Assembly: GCA_029851945.1 (NCBI GenBank)
Contig: JARKUZ010000024.1
Span: 14,497 to 78,496 of the forward strand
Reading direction: 5' to 3'
DNA: 64,000 nucleotides
Source: Terrisporobacter sp.
GTDB taxonomy: Bacteria; Bacillota_A; Clostridia; Peptostreptococcales; Peptostreptococcaceae
The notes beneath the pieces are model-generated. The model ran no database searches, had not been told where the DNA came from, and saw nothing but the letters and a program-made list of their open reading frames with translations. The position numbers and the translations under genes were made by a program. Shown piece after piece: positions 8,549-16,697 of this stretch (position 1 is its first letter; each line of letters begins with the position of its first letter).

Positions 8549-9468
8549 TTCTTAAAAACCCTTTCTATTAAAAGCTTAACAAAACACTCTAAATCTAAAG
8601 TGTATGCTGCATAGACATTTGCATTTTCATTTCCAATATCAAATTTAATTATATCACTATCTATAACATCTTGATGTTTAACTGTAACACTTCCTAATTT
8701 AAACTTAGATATGGAGTTATTTATAGCAAATGCTAATGGCAATGAATCTACAAGTAAGCTCCTCGGTGTCAAATCCTTGTTGATGTAGTAATTTTTACTA
8801 TAAACTAAAAAATCTATCCACTTGTTATTTTCACAACTATTAATAATCTCATCTATACTTTCATCTTTTAAAGTACGACTAACATCTAGTCCTAAAGTAT
8901 AAATAGTAAGTCCAGAATTACATACTATTTCAAAAGCTTCAGGATCTACATATACGTTCCATTCACTACGTTTTGTACTTACGTCTGGATTAACTTTATA
9001 GTAACCAGCCATAGTTATGATTTCAATATTCATATCCTTTAAGTCAGGATATTTTATTAAAGCTTGAGCTAAGTTACTCATAGGACCTGTTGAAATAATT
9101 GTAAGTTTTTCTTCAGTAATAGCACTATTATAAATAAAATCTATAGCACTTATATTTTCTTTAATTCTATTACTTTTTTCAAATTCATAATCACAGACAC
9201 CATTTTTTCCACAGTATTCATCTGTAAATTCAATATCTCTTTGGATTGGTTTATCTAACCCTGCAAATACTGGAATTTCCTTCTCACTAGAAAAATCTAT
9301 TATGTCTAAAGCATTTTGAGTACAATTTTCAAGTGTGGAATTACCACATACTGTGGTAATTCCTAAAATATCTAACTCCTCAGAATTTAATGCTAGCATA
9401 ATTGCTATAGCATCGTCTGTTCCAGGATCACAATCTATGATTACTTTTTTCTTTAAATCTTTATTCAT
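8545..9468 (-). CDS. Nucleoside hydrolase (IU-NH family)
   Basis: Predicted N-ribohydrolase of 307 residues that cleaves nucleosides into base and free pentose. The calcium-binding signature is IIDCDPGTDDA, with Asp12, Asp14, Asp18 and Asp19. Further family marks are GITTVCGNSTLENCTQNAL, PVFAGLDKPI, TIISTGPMSNLAQAL and ITMAGYY. The late motif that in many relatives reads HDPLAVA is here VDSLPLAFA, so the metal-binding aspartate is kept but the histidine beside it is replaced by valine. That may shift base preference. No good ribosome site is seen between it and the binding-protein gene two bases upstream, so it is probably translated by coupling. The location, in a CUT1 operon with a TIM-barrel isomerase, argues for nucleosides or a nucleoside-like glycoside as imported substrate. 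Confidence 0.88.
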   Translation of the reverse strand: MNKDLKKKVIIDCDPGTDDAIAIMLALNSEELDILGITTVCGNSTLENCTQNALDIIDFSSEKEIPVFAGLDKPIQRDIEFTDEYCGKNGVCDYEFEKSNRIKENISAIDFIYNSAITEEKLTIISTGPMSNLAQALIKYPDLKDMNIEIITMAGYYKVNPDVSTKRSEWNVYVDPEAFEIVCNSGLTIYTLGLDVSRTLKDESIDEIINSCENNKWIDFLVYSKNYYINKDLTPRSLLVDSLPLAFAINNSISKFKLGSVTVKHQDVIDSDIIKFDIGNENANVYAAYTLDLECFVKLLIERVFKK

Positions 9469-9470
9469 TA

Positions 9471-10829
9471 TTATTTTATTGGATTAGCACGGTAGTAACT
9501 TTCAATAGATTTTTCTATTCCATCTACTATTTGCTTATGTGCTTCCTCTTTTGATATTGAACCTGCTCCAAACGCCATCATTGTATCTTTTATTATAGTT
9601 CCTATAGAACTAGAGTTAGGTATAAATGCTGGTACTACAGTATCAGGCGTATTAACTAAGTTGCTCATAGATTCTTCTAATTTTGGTTGATTTTTTAATG
9701 CTGTTTTGTACTCTTCTAATTCTTGTGTTTTTATATTAACTGGAGTATATCCTGTTTTTTCTACCCATTTAACTTGAGCTTCTGGAGATATCATATAAGA
9801 TACGAATTCCCATGCAGCTTCTTTTTTCTTTTCATCATCTCTATCTATCATATATAGTCCTGAACCACTTGGATAAGCTCCACCTACATCACTAGCACTT
9901 ACAGTTGGTATTGGTGCAACTCCCCACTCAAATGAATCTCCAACTAATTCATCTATTGTTTGGATACGAGAACTTGTCATTATTGTCATAGCATGAAGTC
10001 CATTAGCAAACTCTTCATTTATACTGTCACTTGTTTCTTTATAAGCACCTGTTTTTACAACTTTTTCCCATTCAGTTAAGAAGTTGCTTAAAGCTTTATT
10101 AGCTTCTGATGAAAACTCTGTCATATGACCAGCATGTCCACTTTCATTGTTTCCAAAGTAAGTTCCTTTTTCACCTTGAGTTGCTATATAATTTTCTAAT
10201 TCATATTGATTAATTTCTACGTTAAGACCATTTTTAGCATCTGTTTTTTCTGATATTTTTTTCATCATATCAGCCATTTCAGCTATAGTTTTTGGAGCTT
10301 CATTAAATCCTGCTTCCTTTAAATAATCCATATTGTAGTAAAGCATTAATGATGAAGCTGTATATGGCACACCTATCATTTTTCCATCAATTGAATGAGA
10401 AGTTACTGTATTAGCTATTAAATCTTCTTTTTTAACTGAAGAATATTCTTTAGTTATAAAATCTTCTGCCCAAACTGTACGATCATAGTCACGTACTAAA
10501 CTTACACTTTCGCCATATAATTGTATAACATCTGGCATATTTTCTATATCGTCAGTTGACATAGCTGCTGTTAAACCATCAGTTCCTGGCCAGTTTTGGA
10601 AAACTCCAGTTACTTTTATATTTTTTTCTGCACCTATTGTACTGTTGAATTCATCAATTTGTTCATTTACAATTTCTCCAAACACCCCATCCATTGAGTG
10701 CCAGTATGTTAACTCTGTAACACCATTAGAATCACTTGAACTTGAATTTGTTTTGTCCTTCCCTGCACTACATCCAGTTAAAATTATTGATGCCGAAAGG
10801 ATTAAGCTCATTAATTTTGTCTTTTTCAT
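9471..10829 (-). CDS. CUT1 ABC transporter substrate-binding lipoprotein
   Basis: Extracellular solute-binding protein family 1 (SBP_bac_1), about 452 residues from the chosen start. The signal sequence MKKTKLMSLILSASIILTGC ends in lipobox LTGC and is followed by a Ser/Asp tether and then ELTYWHSMDG, the usual first beta strand of sugar- and glycerol-phosphate-binding relatives. Later segments MIGVPYTASSLMLYYN and GVAPIPTV are also typical of the family. A longer frame to 10874 exists, but it overlaps the upstream permease and lacks a ribosome site, whereas AGGGAGAG precedes the ATG at 10829. It feeds the two permeases encoded just upstream. The ligand is unknown; the linked nucleoside hydrolase suggests a nucleoside or another N-glycoside. 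Confidence 0.9.
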   Translation of the reverse strand: MKKTKLMSLILSASIILTGCSAGKDKTNSSSSDSNGVTELTYWHSMDGVFGEIVNEQIDEFNSTIGAEKNIKVTGVFQNWPGTDGLTAAMSTDDIENMPDVIQLYGESVSLVRDYDRTVWAEDFITKEYSSVKKEDLIANTVTSHSIDGKMIGVPYTASSLMLYYNMDYLKEAGFNEAPKTIAEMADMMKKISEKTDAKNGLNVEINQYELENYIATQGEKGTYFGNNESGHAGHMTEFSSEANKALSNFLTEWEKVVKTGAYKETSDSINEEFANGLHAMTIMTSSRIQTIDELVGDSFEWGVAPIPTVSASDVGGAYPSGSGLYMIDRDDEKKKEAAWEFVSYMISPEAQVKWVEKTGYTPVNIKTQELEEYKTALKNQPKLEESMSNLVNTPDTVVPAFIPNSSSIGTIIKDTMMAFGAGSISKEEAHKQIVDGIEKSIESYYRANPIK

Positions 10830-10857
10830 CTCTTTCTCTCCCTGAAATTTTATTAAT

Positions 10858-11682
10858 TTATTCTTTAACAGCACCTGACATCATTCCAGAAACAATTTTT
10901 CTTTGGAATATTATAAATACTAGTACTGTAGGAATTAAAGCAATTACTACACCTGCCATAACTGGTCCAAATATAGCTGACTCTCTATCTTTTAACATTG
11001 TGATACCAACTTGTATTGTACGCATCTCATTTTGATTTGTAACTAACATAGGCCATACATATTGGTTCCACATATTAACGAAAGATGATATGAATATTGT
11101 CACTAAAACAGGTTTAGTTATAGGAATTAATATTTTTGTGAAGAATTTTACATTTCCACATCCATCCATAAATGCTGCTTCTCTTAAACTTTTTGAGAAA
11201 GTTAAGAAATTTTGTCTAATTAAGAATATATTAGCAGCTGATACTAAGAATATTGATGACATACCTAAGTATGTGTTTACAAGACCTAATTCAGAAATAG
11301 TCTGGAAGTTAGACCCTATAAGAACATCTGGTGGTATCATCAGAGTTGTCATAGTTAATGTAAACAACACTTTTTTAAATCTAAATTCAAAAAATGCAAA
11401 GGCAAATGCAGCCATCATACCTATTACAACTCTTGAACAACTTACAATTGTAGATACAACAAATGAGTTAAACATATATCTCATTAAGTCTGTTCTAGTA
11501 AGTGCAGTTATATAGTTTTCAAATGTTACCTCTTTAGGTAATAAATTTGGTGGATTCGATAAAATATCTTTTTGTTCCATAAATGATACAGATATTGCAT
11601 ATAAAATTGGGAATAATATAATTAATGCAATAGCTATACAGACAAATTGAACAAAATAATCTTCTAATTTTTTTCTTTTCAT
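10858..11682 (-). CDS. CUT1 ABC transporter permease (MalG/UgpE type)
   Basis: Inner membrane component of about 274 residues with six predicted helices. The EAA loop reads REAAFMDGCGNVKFFTKILIP near residue 185, matching the EAA-x3-G consensus through which these permeases dock with the ATPase. A longer frame to 11709 exists, but the ATG at 11682 has AAGGGG as ribosome site and overlaps the stop of the upstream permease by one base (TAATG), so it is chosen. The gene is followed 28 bases later by the binding protein. The pair with the MalF-type permease forms the channel of the importer; no ATPase gene is in this operon. Confidence 0.9.
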   Translation of the reverse strand: MKRKKLEDYFVQFVCIAIALIILFPILYAISVSFMEQKDILSNPPNLLPKEVTFENYITALTRTDLMRYMFNSFVVSTIVSCSRVVIGMMAAFAFAFFEFRFKKVLFTLTMTTLMIPPDVLIGSNFQTISELGLVNTYLGMSSIFLVSAANIFLIRQNFLTFSKSLREAAFMDGCGNVKFFTKILIPITKPVLVTIFISSFVNMWNQYVWPMLVTNQNEMRTIQVGITMLKDRESAIFGPVMAGVVIALIPTVLVFIIFQRKIVSGMMSGAVKE

Positions 11683-12551
11683 TAATAATTTACCCCTTTC
11701 TTCTCCCATGCAAATCCAATCATAGTTACTATGAATGTCATAACAAATGCAATTATTGCAGCTGGGTTAGCATCAGTAAAGTTTCCTGTTGCTGTTATTT
11801 GTTTATATACATACTGTATTATTGTTTGAGTTGAACCAAAAGGTCCTCCATCAGTTAATACACTCATTAAACTCATCATCATCATTCCATAAGCTAAATC
11901 TGTTATTATAAGATAGAACATTGTTGGTGATGTTATAGGTACGTATATTTTTAATATTTTTTGTAAAGGGGTAGCACCTTCTAAATCAGCACTTTCTATT
12001 AAATCTTCTGGTACACTTCTTACAGCCGATAGCATGAATATAAATGCATATCCTGTAGATAACCAAATTTGTATTATTGCAAGTGCAAACATTGCAACTT
12101 TAGGATCATTTAACCATTGCACATCTATTCCAAAGAATCCATTTATAAATCCTAATGATGGAACATATAATAATTGGAATATCATAGCTGTTACTGATGA
12201 TGCCATTGCCATAGGAATTGCAAAACTTGTCTCATAAAATATCGATGTTTTTCTCTTTTTATTTGCTAGCAATGCTAATAATAGTCCTAATACTTTTGAA
12301 ATAGGCACTGTTAATATTACAAACAATATTGTATTCCAAATAGATTTTACAAAGTTTTCATCATCTAATATGTATTTGTAATTTTCTAATCCTACAAATT
12401 TAATAGTGTTTCCAAATTTATCAACTATAAAGAAACTGTTTATGAATGTTTCTATAAAAGGATAAAATATAAAAACCGTAAATAATATAAATGCTGGTGT
12501 CAACCATAAATATGGTTCTATTTTCTTTATAAAGGATTTATTTTGTTTCAT
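11682..12551 (-). CDS. CUT1 ABC transporter permease (MalF/UgpA type)
   Basis: Integral membrane protein of 289 residues with six helices, starting with the typical N-terminal cytoplasmic tail and a first helix LTPAFILFTVFIFYPFIETF. The EAA loop reads ESADLEGATPLQKILKIYVP near residue 195. It pairs with the MalG-type permease, which starts within its stop codon. CUT1 permeases import oligosaccharides, glycerol-3-phosphate and, in a few described cases, nucleosides or modified sugars. The next gene upstream in the operon is a HAD phosphatase 24 bases away. Confidence 0.9.
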   Translation of the reverse strand: MKQNKSFIKKIEPYLWLTPAFILFTVFIFYPFIETFINSFFIVDKFGNTIKFVGLENYKYILDDENFVKSIWNTILFVILTVPISKVLGLLLALLANKKRKTSIFYETSFAIPMAMASSVTAMIFQLLYVPSLGFINGFFGIDVQWLNDPKVAMFALAIIQIWLSTGYAFIFMLSAVRSVPEDLIESADLEGATPLQKILKIYVPITSPTMFYLIITDLAYGMMMMSLMSVLTDGGPFGSTQTIIQYVYKQITATGNFTDANPAAIIAFVMTFIVTMIGFAWEKKGVNY

Positions 12552-12575
12552 TTTTATTTTAATTTTCCTCCAATT

Positions 12576-13373
12576 TTATAAATTATAAAATTTCTTAACT
12601 GCTTCAAATACGCCTCCTGCATTAGGAGAATCACATACATAGTCTGCTACTTCTTTTAATTCTGCTTCTGCATTAGCTACAGCCACTCCAACTCCAACTG
12701 TGCTTAGCATTTCTATATCATTTTGAGCATCTCCAATAGCCATAACTTCATTTATGTCTATCCCTAGCATTTTTGCTACGTTTAATACTCCTTCAGCTTT
12801 GTTTGTAGATGCTGGCATTATATCTACTGATCTAGCATTATATCTAACAATATTTAACATATCTTTGTAGGGTTCTAGATGCTCTAATACAGAATCTATC
12901 CTTCCATCTGGTAGAGGGTCAATTATTAAAAGCTTTTGTATATTAACAGTATCCCACTCATCATCATTAGGTCTGTATATTTCTTCATATCTTCCAAATT
13001 TCTCAATTTGATTTCTTATGTAATCATTATGTCTATATGACTTATTAGAAACTCCATCACTTGTTACAATAGCCATTTCAAGTTCATCAGCATGTTCTAT
13101 CGCTTTTCTTAATATATTACCTTTCATTGTGTTGCCCCATAGGAAGTTTCCATCTTTTACAGCTGCAGCTCCATTGTTAACAACAATTGGTAATTTAACT
13201 TCAAATTCTTCTACAAAGTCTTTAACTTCTTCATAGCATCTCCCTGATGCTAATGTGAAAGGTATGTTATGCTTTTTTACAAACTCTTTTAATTGATGAA
13301 ATTCTTCTTTTAATGTTTCATCTGTACCTATTAATGTACCATCAATATCACTTACTATAAGTTTTATATCCAT
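12576..13373 (-). CDS. HAD superfamily phosphatase, Cof-type
   Basis: Cytoplasmic phosphatase of about 265 residues from the chosen start. Motif I is IVSDIDGTLIG, with the nucleophile Asp9 and acid/base Asp11; motif II is in FTLASGR; motif III is the lysine in STNKAEGVLNVAKML; and motif IV is MAIGDAQNDIEML. Between motifs II and III lies the large C2 cap characteristic of Cof/YidA proteins, which dephosphorylate sugar phosphates and nucleotide-like small molecules. In this operon it may release or recycle a sugar phosphate. The ATG at 13388 is less likely than the one at 13373, because AAAGGA, which lies inside the longer frame, is an ideal ribosome site for the latter. Confidence 0.88.
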   Translation of the reverse strand: MDIKLIVSDIDGTLIGTDETLKEEFHQLKEFVKKHNIPFTLASGRCYEEVKDFVEEFEVKLPIVVNNGAAAVKDGNFLWGNTMKGNILRKAIEHADELEMAIVTSDGVSNKSYRHNDYIRNQIEKFGRYEEIYRPNDDEWDTVNIQKLLIIDPLPDGRIDSVLEHLEPYKDMLNIVRYNARSVDIMPASTNKAEGVLNVAKMLGIDINEVMAIGDAQNDIEMLSTVGVGVAVANAEAELKEVADYVCDSPNAGGVFEAVKKFYNL

Positions 13374-13415
13374 GTTGCGTCCTTTCATTTATTACTGTCT
13401 TATTTTTATGTATTA

Positions 13416-14144
13416 TTACTGTGCAAAAGTTCTCACTTTAAGACCTTTAACATCTGAGCACTCATAATCTTCACAATACTCCATAACTATGTTTCCATCT
13501 GTATATGTAGTTCTTCTTATAAACAAGATTGGGTCTCCCTCTTTTATAGGCAACTTTCCTTCTACTTGTTTTGGACAAGATATTGCTCTAATTTCTTCAT
13601 CTGAGTACTTAGGCTTAAGGTTTGACTTATTAGCTAATAACTCAAACAAAGAGCAACGATCTAGGCTTTCCTCTTCAAACTTTATTCCAGAAACCAAATT
13701 ATAATTAAGATAACTAGTTTGATAGTTTTCTCCTATCCCTCCTACCTTTCTTATCCTTTGGATTTTGACAATTTTATCACCTTCATTTATATGAAGCTGT
13801 TTTGCAATTTTACAATCTGCATTTAGATAAAATATACCTTCAAGTTCAGTTTCAAACTTATGAGTTTTTGCACGTGGTGACTCACTAAATGATAATTTTC
13901 TTCGTTCTCGTTCTTTATTAATGCGAAGTTGACTTACAAATGTGCCTTTGCCTTTTATAGTATAAAGAACTTTTCTTTCTACTAAATCATCAATAGCTCT
14001 TCTAACTGTCGCTCTACTTACATTAAATTTTTTAGCATAATAGTCTTGACCATTAATCATATCTCCACTTTCATAAACACCATTAAGAATGTCTTCAACT
14101 ATACTCTCTCTTATAATCTTATAAATTGCTGTATTGTTTGACAC
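13416..14144 (-). CDS. GntR family regulator, HutC/UTRA type
   Basis: DNA-binding repressor of 242 residues. The N-terminal winged helix (residues 5-72) includes IYKIIRESIVEDILNGVY and YAKKFNVSRATVRRAIDDLVE, ending in GKGTFV; the C-terminal part is a UTRA ligand-binding domain with the usual MEYCEDYE-like closing strand. It starts with GTG at 14144, preceded by GGAGGTG about 11 bases upstream. It heads the CUT1 operon, and three near-identical 16-bp palindromes immediately upstream (14169-14287) are its likely operators. HutC-type regulators of this kind often sense the phosphorylated sugar that results from uptake, so it probably derepresses this operon on substrate arrival. Confidence 0.9.
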   Translation of the reverse strand: MSNNTAIYKIIRESIVEDILNGVYESGDMINGQDYYAKKFNVSRATVRRAIDDLVERKVLYTIKGKGTFVSQLRINKERERRKLSFSESPRAKTHKFETELEGIFYLNADCKIAKQLHINEGDKIVKIQRIRKVGGIGENYQTSYLNYNLVSGIKFEEESLDRCSLFELLANKSNLKPKYSDEEIRAISCPKQVEGKLPIKEGDPILFIRRTTYTDGNIVMEYCEDYECSDVKGLKVRTFAQ

Positions 14145-14168
14145 TGGCTAAAATCACCTCCAAACATA

Positions 14169-14287
14169 ATATGGCATGCCATGTCATTTTAAAAATATAT
14201 TTGATTTACAACATGGAGTGCCATGTTATTCTAAAACAATATTCCTTTGCAACAAACAATATTCATTTACAACATGGAGTGCCATGT
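14169..14287 (-). promoter_or_regulatory. Three palindromic operators upstream of the gntR-CUT1 operon
   Basis: The sites are ATATGGCATGCCATGT (14169-14184), ACATGGAGTGCCATGT (14211-14226) and ACATGGAGTGCCATGT (14272-14287). Sites 2 and 3 are identical and further flanked by AA/TT, giving an 18-bp dyad. Centres are 42 and 61 bp apart, about four and six helical turns, which fits a repressor bound on one DNA face. Their location 25-145 bp before the GntR start suggests autoregulation of the whole operon. Confidence 0.85.
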
Positions 14288-14636
14288 TGTTATAAAATAA
14301 CTTCACATCTAATAACATTATTATACAGAAAAGATGTTAAATTTGTATTAAGTTTTACTAATTTCCTCATAGAATATTATTTTTAAATTATTATTTTAGA
14401 CTTAATTTTAAAAGTCAAATACAGTTAATATACTATCATAAATCTCATGAAAAATACAGTTTTCTTTTTATAAAATTGTTCATATTTTGACAACACTCTA
14501 TAAATTTATAATCCAAATGTTATATTATTAAAAACTAATAATTCCAATACTATATTTTCAGAGTTTGCCTTATTTGTAGACAGTTATTTACTAAATCAAT
14601 TGTCTATGAAATCTCATGTACAATAATACGCTTAAC

Positions 14637-14714
14637 TTCGAACAATTTCATCCGTTATTATTTTTTAGTTCGACTTACATTTTCAATTATATATATTTTA
14701 AAGATATTATTCAA
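14637..14714 (-). promoter_or_regulatory. Second copy of the TCGAAC/GTTCGA promoter (copy B)
   Basis: On the minus strand TTGAAT (14709-14714), a 17-base spacer and TATAAT (14686-14691) form a promoter matching that at 5345-5373. Downstream are TTCGAAC (14637-14643) and AGTTCGA (14667-14673), 30 bp apart exactly as in copy A, although the bases between the half-sites differ. It points leftwards towards the GntR-CUT1 operon, whose first codon is about 490 bases away, and no other gene lies between. Confidence 0.7.
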
Positions 14715-14818
14715 TATATTTTGCCAATTTCTTCAATATTTGTATTTACTAGTATATATATCTCTATTCTTTTATAAAATAATTCCTACTCTTTTAGATA
14801 TGTACTAGAATTCTGTAA

Positions 14819-14852
14819 AAAGGAGTATTGAAATAACTTTCAATACTCCTTT
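14819..14852. terminator. Intrinsic terminator downstream of the M28 peptidase gene
   Basis: AAAGGAGTATTGAAA pairs perfectly with TTTCAATACTCCTTT over a TAAC loop, with A residues on the left giving a T tract on the minus strand. Confidence 0.9.
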
Positions 14853-14947
14853 AAATTTAAACTAATATATTTAGTAAAAAGTAATCCTCATAATAATTAT
14901 TAATGAATTCATCATCATTTGATTCTAATATAGTTTTTCTAACCACA

Positions 14948-16591
14948 TTATCTTAAATCTTCTATATTAACAAGCCCTATTACAATAGGTATGAAAGCTA
15001 TCATAGCAAAGAATATATTGGCACAAAGAGCACCTATTGTTAAAGCACAGTTAAATAAATAGATTGTTGGTACATATAATATTATAATTGATGCAATTGG
15101 TAATAGCATTATATATGAAATTTTTTCAAACTTATTAAGTAAAATTTTTATAATTATACTTAAAGTGATTATTAAAGCAGGATAAACTGTTAAGTAACTT
15201 GCTCCTGGTAATGCTACAGTAAATATGATAGATAATATAAGAAGTAGTAATAAAGAACCTATTATAAATTCATTTGATTCTTCTAAATTATTAGTAAACT
15301 TTCTTATTAGTAATAAATAACTTATAAATAATAAAACCATAACTGATATAAATATAATATTTTCAAACTTTATTAAAGGAAGATAAGTTAATTTGAATTC
15401 TCTACCATTTAATACTGCTAGTAATCTACTTATTCCATATCCTATTCCCATTGTAATTACTATAAATCCTGCATTTATACCTACATATTTAGCAACTTTT
15501 TTAGCACTTTTCAATTTAAATTTCTTAGCTATAAATACAATTCCTATTAAAATAATTGCTAAGAATCCTATATTCGCTAACTTAGAGTATTTTATAAATT
15601 TGTTCCCTAAACTAAAGAAGATTAAATCATCTTTACCATCAAATGCATCTGAAGAAGAATATTTTTCATTACTTACAAATTCTTTAACTATAGGTAATAC
15701 TTGATCTCCATAATGTTGCATAGTTCTATCATCTAAGTTCTCTGGTTTATCATTAGGTGTATGATAATTTTCTAACCCATCTAAAGCACTTATATTTATT
15801 CCTGTTAAATTATTTTCTAAGAATACTGTGAAATCAGTTGCATTAGGTAATAATCTATATATTTCAGGTGTTATAGAATATGAAAATGGCTTTTCGCTAG
15901 ATTCATATAAATCTATAACAGGCGTATTATTTGGACTAGTTTCAAACATAACAGCAGGTCCTCTAGTTCCTCTTGCTTCTATATTAACTACATAATTCAC
16001 ACCTTCTAAAATTTTATTTTCTTTTACAGCTTCTTTTGCTCCTAATAATCCGTATTCTTCACCATCAGTTAATAATATTTTTATACCATTTTCTAAAGTA
16101 ATATCAGATTCTTTTATAACTCTAAGAGTTTCTAATATGGTAGATAGTGCATACCCTGCATCAGCTGCACCTAAAGAACCATCCTTTTCAGCGTAACGCT
16201 CTTTTTTAGCATGAGAACTGTCATAGTGAGTAACAAGCATTATGTATGAATCCGACTTACCTTTTATTTCAGCATATATATTTTCTAAATCTACATTGCT
16301 ATTGCTTCTTTTTTCATAAATATCTTTATAACCGTATATTTCTGGTTTCAATCCTAGTTCTTCTAACTCAGATATTAAATAATCCCTTACTTCTTTTTTA
16401 GCTTCAACATCAAACACTGAGTGTGGCTCTTTAGCAATATTACTTATATGCTCTTTTTGCTTAGTAACATTTACTTTACTATTGTCTGTATAGTTTGGTT
16501 TAGATGGGTTTAAAGAATTAAATCCTATAATACCCGATACCATCATAATTATCATTGTAATAAAAATACAAATTTTTCTACTTTTATTCAT
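14948..16591 (-). CDS. Membrane-bound M28 family zinc aminopeptidase with C-terminal multi-helix domain
   Basis: Protein of 547 residues: an N-terminal anchor helix (about 8-26), an extracytoplasmic M28 peptidase domain (about 45-310), then about seven hydrophobic helices (about 335-545). Zinc ligands and catalytic residues are visible as His122 in VTHYDSS, Asp144 in GAADAG, the Glu178-Glu179 pair in LTDGEEYG, Glu205 in NIEARG and a late histidine in NYHTPNDKP. This layout resembles the membrane M28 proteins related to Fxna/ERMP1. The substrate is unknown; members remove N-terminal residues from peptides. It is monocistronic, with AGGTAC-type spacing before the ATG and a strong terminator after it. 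Confidence 0.85.
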   Translation of the reverse strand: MNKSRKICIFITMIIMMVSGIIGFNSLNPSKPNYTDNSKVNVTKQKEHISNIAKEPHSVFDVEAKKEVRDYLISELEELGLKPEIYGYKDIYEKRSNSNVDLENIYAEIKGKSDSYIMLVTHYDSSHAKKERYAEKDGSLGAADAGYALSTILETLRVIKESDITLENGIKILLTDGEEYGLLGAKEAVKENKILEGVNYVVNIEARGTRGPAVMFETSPNNTPVIDLYESSEKPFSYSITPEIYRLLPNATDFTVFLENNLTGINISALDGLENYHTPNDKPENLDDRTMQHYGDQVLPIVKEFVSNEKYSSSDAFDGKDDLIFFSLGNKFIKYSKLANIGFLAIILIGIVFIAKKFKLKSAKKVAKYVGINAGFIVITMGIGYGISRLLAVLNGREFKLTYLPLIKFENIIFISVMVLLFISYLLLIRKFTNNLEESNEFIIGSLLLLLILSIIFTVALPGASYLTVYPALIITLSIIIKILLNKFEKISYIMLLPIASIIILYVPTIYLFNCALTIGALCANIFFAMIAFIPIVIGLVNIEDLR

Positions 16592-16697
16592 TTAGTACCT
16601 CCAATATTTTGAATATCAAAATTCCTTATTACATTTTACCAAATCCGACATATTTTGTAAATCAAAATATTTTATATTTTTATTATCAGTTATTATT

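Larger units (their letters stand above)
14145..14947. other. Long gene-free regulatory region
   Basis: Eight hundred bases with no credible coding sequence. From left to right it holds the GntR operators (14169-14287), AT-rich sequence without visible signals (14290-14620), the copy B promoter (14637-14714) and the terminator of the M28 peptidase gene (14819-14852). If copy B is active, the CUT1 operon has a leader of roughly 500 bases. Confidence 0.65.

Noticed and set aside
10645..11035. Plus-strand open frames opposite the CUT1 genes, and similar long antisense frames elsewhere (e.g. 37014-37721)
   Set aside because: They lack ribosome sites, lie fully over strongly supported minus-strand genes and have low-complexity translations.
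14928..14948. Short frame starting in the stop codon of the M28 gene (TAATG overlap)
   Set aside because: Translated carefully it ends after seven codons (MWLEKLY), so the apparent coupling is a chance feature.
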